Shown here: positions 18,801 through 27,700 of the stretch, piece after piece
Position numbering within the stretch: position 1 is the first letter of the stretch
How the letters are laid out: each line of letters opens with the position of its first letter
Origin: Mayamaea pseudoterrestris
Lineage: Eukaryota; Bacillariophyta; Bacillariophyceae; Sellaphorales; Sellaphoraceae
NCBI GenBank assembly: GCA_027923505.1
Contig: BROI01000022.1
Coordinates: 124,001 to 188,000, forward strand
Reading direction: 5' to 3'
DNA: 64,000 nt
Position numbers and translations under genes: made by a program
Notes under the pieces: generated by a model
Seen by the model: the letters and a program-made list of their open reading frames with translations, nothing else
The model's database searches: none
What the model was told of the DNA's origin: nothing

Positions 18801-20893
18801 TAAGACAACATGGATACAATCCACAGCACACCACAAACAATAACGGCAGGCTTTGGATACACTGATGTATGATCAACAAGCGCTGGGTCAGTCGCTTCCT
18901 CATCAAAAGTTGGCAGATTCCATGTACTAAGATCCGCTCCGTCCATAGATACTTTTGCCTCCAAGCCAGTTTCTTTCTTCAACGCCGATGCAATGTCTTG
19001 CGCCGACAGCGAAAAAGGGTTGTGAAAAACGCTAATTGACTTGGACGGAATGTCAACGACAAATGTTTCAACTTGAGTCGTATCGTACGTTTGCAAGAAC
19101 TGCGTAAATGCTCCTGTATCCGTAGATTCGTCAAGCGAGTCAAATGTTAAGGTTGACCTGACGAACGAGCTATGCTGCTGACGAACCACCGAGCCAGCGT
19201 CAAACTTTAGCAAGGCTCCGTATCCAGCCGCGTTCAGAGCGTCTGTTATATGCTGCGCACTGACAACTCCAAAGACGTGATCGACAAAAACCATTTTCGT
19301 CGTGGCATTGATTGACACATTCGTAACACCCTCCATTGGCTGAACCACCTTGTTGACTGCCGGAATTTCGCTAGCACAACAAATATACTGCACGTAGACT
19401 TGCGATCGTCCAGAGCTTGGCATGTTTGCCGCAAGCGCTGCATCACCATTGGTTAAGATGGTTGCGCCAAAATGCACCCGGTTGAGTGCATCCAGCATGT
19501 CATTTGCCGATGTTGCCCTGGAGTCATGCATGACAATGACTTGCTTGAGCGGAACATTTACCATAACCTTGTCAATACCCGGCATAGGCTCTAGAACCCG
19601 CCTAATCATTGGTACTTCGGAAGAGCAGCAAATTTTGTCGCATGACAAAATGGATCGCGCCAGTGGCAATGTCGCAGTTGCCACAAGCGGCTCAATCGTT
19701 GGAACCGGCACATGAGCCGGCTTGGCAGCCTTGACCGGAGTGGTAGTCGCTGCCGTCGCCGTTTTGAGTGTGTTTTCAACCGTGGCAACGCGACCACTCG
19801 TCTTGGTGTCAAACAAGTTGGGCAAGTGATCAAGGATGCTGAATGGCGTTGGCGAAACTTCGAAAAAGTGCAACTGCACGTGTTTGAAGCTACTGCTGCC
19901 TCGCCTCTTGTTGCGCCACTTGCGTTGACCAACGTTTTGAAAGCGGCCGTGAACGTCATCGGAGCCGCAATCAGCGCAGGCATGCTCCAAATGCAACTCT
20001 CCGGTATCCGCATTATGCACCAGATAGTCCTCGTGATCATCGTGGCGCACCTTGTGTAGGATCCGGCGAGCCTTGGAATTCTTATAAGCCTTGTATGCTG
20101 CTGTTGCCGACGAGCACGTACTATCGTGCTGATGAATCTTTCGACATTTGGCGGCATTGAACCGCTTTTCGATCTCCTGGCTGTTGCAAGCCTTTGGCAG
20201 ACTATCCGAGACTGGAAGTACGAGTAGATTGCAAGCAGCAGCGTCATCTTCTGTCGTGTCAGTCGTTCCAGTCGGAAGCAAGTATAGCGTCTGCGATGCC
20301 AACAATTTTTCCAATCCGTAGCTATCCTTACTACTACTGCTAGTCGTTGTAGTCGTTGCTGTATCGCGCTCCTGTTGCTGCTGATGCGCCGCCAAGCACA
20401 TGTTTCGTAAATGCGCGTGTACATGCGGCGTATCAACGCCACAGAAGCAAGACTCTGCAGGCGTTCCATGGTTTCCATGCTCATCAAAGCAAGGAGTCAT
20501 CCAGTCATCGACTGCTGTAGCTCCATGCGTGCTAAAGCAGAGTTTCTGCTGCTGCAATACTTGAGAGTCCTTGTCGTCGCTCGTTGCATCAGCAGCTGTA
20601 TTTGAAGCCTCATTCGTTTGGTACCGAAAGGTCATGGGGACGCCTGATGCATCGAAAATGACAACGTCTGTTCCATTCTCGCGGACAACGGCGAGACAAA
20701 GGACCGAGTTGCTTTCCTCTTCCTCTGCGTGGTGATGATGATGCGTATGAGAGTGATGATGCTCGGAAGATCGAGTCGTCAGCGTCGGCTCCGAGTCTAT
20801 TGTTCCAGCGCTTTCGCTTCCGCCGCAGCAGCCACTGCTTTTCTCTTGCAATGGCGAGGCTCCATGATGATGGGAGTGACTATGGCCTGGCAT
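15824..20893 (-). CDS. P1B-type heavy-metal (Zn/Cd/Pb-type) ATPase with HMA modules and a Cys/His-rich tail (2 exons, 1,665 aa)
   Basis: One gene, not two: exon 1 is 20893-18786 and exon 2 is 18713-15824. The 72-bp phase-2 intron (GTAAGC...CTCAG) joins SYIGGNW to EYLKYVGC in the first membrane region. N-terminus: a His-rich HSHSHHHG/HHHSHTHHHHH region, then HMA-like domains with ICCSSEV (~419) and ICCASEI (~503) in place of CxxC, and a third degenerate one (~585-665). Catalytic core: LTGES (~844), the metal-binding CPC in TM6 (~949), DKTGT phosphorylation site (~992), SHPL, MLTGDN and GDGVNDAP (~1214). ICC motifs plus CPC match the P1B-2 (plant HMA2/HMA4) group, which exports Zn/Cd. The tail from ~1,320 carries seven CC motifs alternating with HSHGHAHAH-type clusters, a probable metal buffer or sensor. 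The start is ATG 20893; the open frame beyond it begins with GTG. Confidence 0.93.
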
Positions 20894-21216
20894 GCTTGCA
20901 ATTCTTAAAAAAGTCACTGCTGATTGTTGAGACGTGAAAGTTGTAGCCTCGTCACAACTTATTCCCCTGCTTTCTTCCCGAATTCGTTCCACTACTCAGC
21001 TATAGATGTAACGCCAAAGGACTGCAAAGCGCTTCTTTAACTTAGATAATACTGAAAAGCTTCTCTTCTTGAAAGTCTGCTGCCTTTTAAAGTGATCTTG
21101 TCGAGGCAAGCCAACCTCAACCACTTGGCATGCGCTGCGAGGTCTGTGCAGGCGCCGCGACACCCCATCTCGCAGGCAACTTGGTGCAATTAGGTCCCTT
21201 TTCAACATGGTTTATC
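20894..21216. promoter_or_regulatory. Divergent region between ATPase gene and tRNA-Val remnant
   Basis: 323 bp holding the ATPase promoter. It is duplicated at 23,836-24,153. No clear TATA box or metal-response-type element could be recognised by eye. Confidence 0.4.
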
Positions 21217-21278
21217 GCAGGATTAGCTCAGTGGAAGAGCGAAACGTTTACACCGTTTAGGTCGGGAGTTCGAACCTC
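21217..21278 (+). pseudogene. tRNA-Val(UAC) pseudogene, 3' end missing
   Basis: Matches the intact copy at 24154 through the acceptor 5' strand, D arm, anticodon arm (UAC) and TTCGAAC loop. A 12-nt deletion relative to copy 2 removes the end of the T stem and the 3' acceptor strand, so the cloverleaf cannot close. A and B box promoter sequences survive, so it might still bind TFIIIC. Confidence 0.85.
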
Positions 21279-21461
21279 ATTGTTTTCAACCGCAGTGTGG
21301 ATACATTCATGTTTGTGGTTGACCAGCACCGCGAAGAAGAAGAACTTGTACTGACGGCCCTCTAGTCCATTGCAGGTGCTCGTTGGCATGATGGGCCATT
21401 GGTTTGCACCGTGAATGCAGTGAGCCCTTCACAAGGATGCCATCAACAAATGACAGGGATT

Positions 21462-22140
21462 TACATGAAGGTGCTCATTTGATGCTTTGATGACTGCATG
21501 CCCTCAACTGGCCAAATTTCCTTTTGTCACTGAGCTACTTGGATGCCATGGAGGGGTTTCACCACACCAGATGAACATATGAGACAAGGGTTTGGCCATG
21601 CAGGTGCTCATAGGATGCTCCATTGGTGCACCAGTGGCCCCTTCTAGGCAGATGACCTTTCCACTGGCGCACAGATGGTTTTCCTTCTCACTGTCACTGA
21701 GCTACTTGGATGCCATGGAGGGGTTTCACCACACCAAATGAACATACAGAACAAGGGTTTGGCCATGCAGGTGCTCATAGGATGCTCCATTGGTGCAACA
21801 GTGGCGCCTTCTAGGCAGATGGCTCTTCAAGAGGCGCTCAGAAGGGTTTTCTTCTCACTGTCACTGAGCTACTTGGATGCCATGGAGGGGTTTTACCACA
21901 CCAAATGAACATACAGGACAAGGGTTTGGCCATGCAGGTGCTCATAGGATGCTCCATTGGTGCACCAGTGGCACCTTCTAGGCAGATGGCCCTTCAATGG
22001 CCTCGTTTCCTTCTCACCGTCACTGAGCTACTTGGATGCCATGACGGGGTTTCACCACACCAAATGAACATATAGGGCAAGTTTGGCCATGTGCTGCTCA
22101 TTGCCATTGGTGCACCAGGCACCTTCTAGGCGCCATTTGG
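21462..22140 (+). repeat. 168-bp satellite, short array A (degenerate)
   Basis: About four units of the same 168-bp satellite that forms the long array at 24766-46320, in the same orientation. Units are recognised by GCTACTTGGATGCCATGG, TTTGGCCATGCAGG and TGGTGCACCA. The first and last units are strongly eroded. Fragmentary similarity (GCAGGTGCTCGTTGG) can be seen from about 21,370, next to the tRNA remnant. Confidence 0.93.
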
Positions 22141-22481
22141 GCAATGAGTCTCAAGACAGTGTTAATCTTGTAACTTGTAAATCAAATCGTTGCACCTTTC
22201 GCTTGTAGCTGTCCTTGGATGGCCAATCCAAGCTTGCAGTTGCTACAATACGAGAGACGAATAAATCGCTTTCTTAACTCTTCAAGCTTAGTAAGTCTGC
22301 TTGTTTCTACTCTTTATCGCACTAGTTTCAGCAATATGCTTGTTGAATCGCTTCGAAGCCGTCGCTGCCACGCATCACGCGATCGTGAGGCTGTGGTGAG
22401 CCGCGAGTGCCGCTGTGTCACCCTATCGGACATTCGGTGTGACTTGCCCGATTTTCGCTGTTTTCGTTCGCATCCTGCAAA
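22141..22481. other. Unique spacer between array A and the second duplicated segment
   Basis: About 340 bp with no satellite similarity. The part at 22160-22333 starts TGTTAAT, ends TTTCAGCA and has an AATAAA-like stretch, which resembles a short solo LTR; no flanking target duplication is seen, so this is weak. The remaining 150 bp supply the novel C-terminal codons of the truncated ATPase copy. Confidence 0.35.
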
Positions 22482-23835
22482 GCGGAACGTTTACCATTAC
22501 TTTCTCAACGCCTGGCATAGGCTCTAGAACCCGCCTGATCATTGGTACTTCGGACGAGCAGCAAATCTTGTCGCATGACAAAATGGATCGCGCCAGTGGC
22601 AATGTCGCAGTTGCCAATGGCGGCTCAATCGTTGGGACCGAAACATGAGCTGGCTTGGCAGCCTTGACCGGAGTCGTAGTCGCTGCCGTCGCCGTTTTGA
22701 GTATGTTTTCAACCGTCGCAACGCGACCACTCGTCTTGGTGTCAAACAAGTTGGGCAAATGATCAAGGATGCTGAATGGCGTTGGCGAAACTTCGAAAAA
22801 GTGCAACTGCACGTGTTTGAAGCTACTGCTGCTGCTGCCTCGCCTCTTGTTGCGCCACTTGCGTTGACCAACGTTTTGAAAGCGGCCGTGAACGTCATCG
22901 GAGCCGCAATCAGCGCAGGCATGCTCCAAGTGCAACTCTCCAGTATCCGCATTATGCACCAAGTAATCCTCGTGATCATCGTGGCGCACCTTGTGTAAAA
23001 TCCGGCGAGCCTTGGAATTCTTATAATCCTTGTATGCTGCTGTTGCCGACGAGCACGTACTATCGTGCTGATGAGTCTTGCGACATTTGGCAGCATTGAA
23101 TCGCTTTTGAATCTCCTGGCTGTTGCAAGCCTTTGGCAGACTATCCGAGACTGGAAGGACGAGTAGATTGCAAGCAGCAGCGTCATCTTCGTCAGTGTCA
23201 GTCGTTCCAGTCGGAATCAAGTATAGCGTCTGCGATGCCAACAATTGTTCCAATCCATAGCCATCCTTACTACTACTGCTAGTTGTTGTAGTCATTGCTG
23301 TATCACGCTCCTGTTGCTGCTGATGCGCCGCCAAGCACATGTTTCGTAAATGCGCGTGGACATGCGGCGTATCAACGCCACAGAAGCAAGACTCTGCAGG
23401 CGTTCCATGGTTTCCATGCTCATCAAAGCAAGGAGTCATCCAGTCATCGATTGCTGTAGCTCCATGCGTGCTAAAGCAGAGTTTCTGCTGCTGCAATACT
23501 TGAGAGTCCTTGTCGTCGCTCGTTCCATTAGCAGCTGTACTTGAAGCCTCATTCTTTTGGTAACGAAAAGTCATGGGGACGCCCGATGCATCGAAAATGA
23601 CAACGTCCGTTCCATTCTCGCGGACAACGGCGAGACAAAGGACCGAGTTGCTTTCCTCTTCCTCTGCATGATGGTGATGATGATGCGTATGAGAGTGATG
23701 ATGCTCGGAAGATCGAGTCGTCAGCGTCGGCTCCGAGTCGATTGTTCCTGCGCTTTCGCTTCCGCCGCAGCAGCCACTGCGTTTCTCTTGCAATGGCGAG
23801 GCTCCATGATGATGGGAATGACTATGGCCTGGCAT
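22423..23835 (-). pseudogene. Truncated duplicate of the P1B-ATPase N-terminal region (470-codon ORF)
   Basis: Starts at ATG 23835 (same MPGHSHSHHHG start as the full gene) and tracks the ATPase N-terminus with scattered substitutions until within HMA domain 1 (VMVNVPL). There homology stops at about 22482 and 18 unrelated codons precede a stop. It therefore lacks most of HMA1, HMA2, the degenerate HMA and the whole membrane pump. The frame is intact across the 450 shared residues, including the Cys and His clusters, so a soluble metal-binding product is conceivable. I favour a recent partial duplication rather than a functional gene, but an open frame of this length deserves transcript evidence. 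Confidence 0.75.
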
Positions 23836-24153
23836 GCTTGCAGGTATAAAAAGTCACTGCTGATTGTTGAGACGTGAAAGTTGCAGCCTCGTCACAACTT
23901 ATTTCCCTGCTTTCGTCCCGAATTCGTTCCACTACTCAGCTATGAATGAACGGCAAAGGATTGCAAAGCGCTTCTTTAACTTAGATAATACTGAAAAGCT
24001 TCTCTTCTTGAAAGTCTGCTGCCTTTTAAAGTGATCTTGTCGAGGCAAGCCAACCTCAACCACTTGGCATGCGCTGCGAGGTCTGCAGGCGCCGCGACAC
24101 CCCATCTCGCAGGCAAGTTAATGCAATTAGGTCCCTTTTCAACATGGTTTATC
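23836..24153. promoter_or_regulatory. Duplicated divergent region between truncated ATPase copy and tRNA-Val
   Basis: 318 bp, the copy of 20,894-21,216, with small differences. Just upstream of the ATG this copy reads TTTTTATACCTGCAAGC where copy 1 reads TTTTTTAAGAATTGCAAGC. Confidence 0.4.
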
Positions 24154-24225
24154 GCAGGATTAGCTCAGTGGAAGAGCGAAACGTTTACACCGTTTAGGTC
24201 GGGAGTTCGAACCTCTCATCCTGTA
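24154..24225 (+). tRNA. tRNA-Val (anticodon UAC)
   Basis: 72-nt cloverleaf: acceptor GCAGGAT pairs with ATCCTGT (one G-T), D arm GCTC-AGTGGAA-GAGC, anticodon arm AAACG-TTTACAC-CGTTT with anticodon TAC (reads GUA, Val), 5-nt variable loop, T arm GGGAG-TTCGAAC-CTCTC and discriminator A. Internal A box (TAGCTCAGTGG) and B box (GTTCGAACC) are present. No intron; CCA is not encoded, as expected in a nuclear gene. It stands between the truncated ATPase copy and the long satellite array. Confidence 0.92.
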
Positions 24226-24765
24226 TCATTGTTTTACAACCGCAGATGGATACATTCATTTTGTTTGTTTGGAAGAACCGAGCACTCGCAGCAAGAAGAA
24301 GAACTTGTCTACTGACCCCTCTAGTCCATTTCAATTCTTGTTTGTTGGCATGATGGGCCAATGTTGCTTTATATAGTTGCACTACAGTGTCCATCACCAT
24401 GTATGCCATGGTGAGACTGAGCACATTCAACAACTGGTTGGATCTGCTAGCAATGCACCTCAAGTGGCAAGTGAGACTTCCAAAATGGCCTACAGAACCC
24501 ATAATACAACAGACATGGACTTTAACATTGAATGGGACTCATAGACGTGTCAATGTGGGTGTGGAACCCATGACTATGCCCTGCAACTCCGCACACAAAT
24601 GGTTGAATGTACCAGCATTGCAGCCTTTTTTGTGGCAGGGATCATCAGCATTGCCAGCTGAGCCCTCCAATTGCTTTCAATTCATGCTTCCTGTCATGAA
24701 AGGCCAAACATTGGTCAGTAGCACCTCAGTATCCACCACCATATGTGCCATGGTGAGACTCAGCA
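24226..24765. other. Transition from tRNA to the satellite array
   Basis: 540 bp. The first ~137 bp are shared with copy 1 of the duplication. The rest contains a ~38-bp degenerate direct repeat (CCATGGTGAGACT core) at about 24386 and 24727, spaced near two satellite periods (~341 bp). This hints at very old, eroded satellite units or a different repeat. No gene is seen. Confidence 0.45.
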
Positions 24766-27700
24766 GAAGGGTTTGACCATGCAGGTGCTCAATGGATGCT
24801 CCATTGGTGCACCAGTGGCGCCTTCTAATCAGATGACCCTATAAGTGGCGCTCAGAAGGATTTTCCTTCTCGCCATCACTGAGCTACTTGGATGCCATGG
24901 AAGGGTTTCACCATGCCAAATGAACATACGGGACAAGGGTTTGGCCATGCAGGTGCTCATTAGATGCTCCATTGGTGCACCAGTGGTGCCTTCTAAACAG
25001 ATGAGCCTTCAAATGGCGCTCAGAAGGATTTTCCTTCTCGCCATCAATGAGCTACTTGGATGCCATGGAGGGGTTTCACCACACCAAATGAATATATGGG
25101 ACAAGGGTTTAGCCATGCAGGTGCTCATTAGATGCTCATTGGTGCACCAGTGGCGCCATCTAAACAGATGCCCCAACAACTAGCGCTCAGAAGGATTTTC
25201 CTTTTCGCCGTCACTGAGCTACTTGGATGCCATGGAGGGGTTTCACCACACCAAATGAACATACGGGACAATGGTTTGGCCATGCAGGTGCTCATTGGAT
25301 GCTCCATTGGTGCACCAGTGGCGCCTTCTAAACAGATGAGCCTTCAAGTGGCGCTCAGAAGGATTTTCCTTCTCGCCATCACTGAGCTACTTGGATGCCA
25401 TGGAGGGGTTTCACCACACCAAATGAACATACGGGACAATGGTTTGGCCATGCAGGTGCTCATTGGATGCTCCATTGGTGCACCAGTGGCGCCTTCTAGG
25501 CAGATGCCCCAACAAGTGGCGCTCAGAAGGATTTTCCTTCTCGCCATCACTGAGCTACTTGGATGCCATGGAGGGGTTTCACCACACCAAATGAACATAC
25601 GGGACAAGGGTTTGGCCATGCAGGTGCTCATTGGATGCTCCATTGGTGCCCCAGTGGTGCCTTCTAGGCAGATGAGCCTTCAAGTGGTGCTCAGAAGGAT
25701 TTTCCTTCTCGCCGTCATTGAGCTACTTGGATGACATGGAGGGGTTTCACCACACCAAATGAACATGCGGGACAAGGGTTTGGCCATGCAGGTGCTCATT
25801 GGATGCTCCATTGGTGCACCAGTGGCGCCTTCTAGGCAGATGACCCTTCAAGTGGCGCTCAGAAGGATTTTCCTTCTCGCCGTCACTGAGCTACTTGGAT
25901 GCCATGGAGGGGTTTCACCACACCAAATGAACATATGGGACAAGGGTTTGGCCATGCAGGTGCTCATTGGATGCTCCATTGGTGCACCAGTGGCGCCTTC
26001 TAAACAGATGAGCCTTCAAGTGGCGCTCAGAAGGATTTTCCTTCTCGCCATCACTGAGCTACTTGGATGCCATGGAGGGGTTTCACCACACCAAATGAAC
26101 ATACAGGACAAGGGTTTGGCCATGCAGGTGCTCATAGGATGCTCCATTGGTGCACCAGTGGCGCCTTCTAGGCAGATGGCCCTTCAACTGGCGCTCAGAA
26201 GGATTTTCCTTCTCGCCGTCACTGAGCTACTTGGATGCCACCCAAATAAAAGAAAGGTTTGGCAGTGGATGCTCCATTGGGCACAGGTTCGGCGCTCACC
26301 GCCACTGGAGGGTTTTCACCACACCAAATGAACATACGGGACAAGGGTTTGGCCATGCAGGTGCTCATTGGATGCTCCATTGGTGCACCAGTGGCGCCTT
26401 CTAGGCAGATGGCCCTTCAACTGGCGCTCAGAAGGATTTTCCTTCTCGCCGTCACTGAGCTACTTGGATGCCATGGAGGGGTTTCACCACACCAAATGAA
26501 CATACGGGACAAGGGTTTGGCCATGCAGGTGCTCATTGGATGCTCCATTGGTGCACCAGTGGCGCCGTCTAGGCAGATGACCCTTCAAGTGGCGCTCAGA
26601 AGGATTTTCCTTCTCGCCGTCACTGAGCTACTTGGATGCCATGGAGGGGTTTCACCATGCCAAATGAACATACGGGACAAGGGTTTGGCCATGCAGGTGC
26701 TCATTGGATGCTCCATTGGTGCACCAGTGGCACCTTCTAGGCAGATGGCCCTTCAACTGGCGCTCAGAAGGTTTTTCCTTCTCGCCGTCACTGAGCTACT
26801 TGGATGCCATGGAGGGGTTTCACCACACCAAATGAACATACGGGACAAGGGTTTGGCCATGCAGGTGCTCATTGGATGCTCCATTGGTGCACCAGTGGCG
26901 CCTTCTAGGCAGATGCCCCTTCAACTGGCGCTCAGAAGGATTTTCCTTCTCGCCGTCACTGAGCTACTTGGATGCCATGGAGGGGTTTCACCACGCCAAA
27001 TGAACATACGGGACAAGGGTTTGGCCATGCAGGTGCTCATTGGATGCTCCATTGGTGCACCAGTGGCGCCTTCTAGGCAGATGGCCTTCAACTGGTGCTC
27101 AGAAGGATTTTCCTTCTCGCCGTCACTGAGCTACTTGGATGCCATGGAGGGGTTTCACCATGCCAAATGAACATACGGGACAAGGGTTTGGCCATGCAGG
27201 TGCTCATTGGATGCTCCATTGGTGCACCAGTGGCGCCTTCTAAACAGATGAGCCTTCAAGTGGCGCTCAGAAGGATTTTCCTTCTCGCCGTCACTGAGCT
27301 ACTTGGATGCCATGGAGGGGTTTCACCACACCAAATGAACATACGGGACAAGGGTTTGGCCATGCAGGTGCTCATTGGATGCTCCATTGGTGCACCAGTG
27401 GCGCCTTCTAGGCAGATGGCCCTTCAACTGGCGCTCAGAAGGTTTTTCCTTCTCGCCGTCACTGAGCTACTTGGATGCCATGGAGGGGTTTCACCACACC
27501 AAATGAACATACGGGACAAGGGTTTGGACATGCAGGTGCTCATTGGATGCTCCATTGGTGCACCAGTGGCGCCTTCTAGGCAGATGCCCCTTCAACTGGC
27601 GCTCAGAAGGTTTTTCCTTCTCGCCGTCACTGAGCTACTTGGATGCCATGGAGGGGTTTCACCACACCAAATGAACATACGGGACAAGGGTTTGGCCATG

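Larger units (their letters stand above)
19550..21393. repeat. Segmental duplication, copy 1 (ATPase 5' half, tRNA-Val region, satellite edge)
   Basis: Direct duplicate of 22482-24362. Homology begins inside HMA domain 1 of the ATPase, runs through the rest of the N-terminal coding sequence, the gene's upstream region and the tRNA-Val, and fades about 115 bp beyond the tRNA. The two copies are nearly identical in coding sequence, with scattered substitutions and small indels. Confidence 0.9.
22482..24362. repeat. Segmental duplication, copy 2
   Basis: Direct duplicate of 19550-21393, about 2.93 kb away. It includes the truncated ATPase copy, its upstream region and the intact tRNA-Val gene. 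Confidence 0.9.

Noticed and set aside
15824-20992. Two separate genes (membrane ATPase and an N-terminal His/HMA protein)
   Set aside because: A 72-bp GT-AG intron joins them in frame at a position that makes a normal P1B-ATPase; keeping them separate would leave the pump without its first membrane segment.
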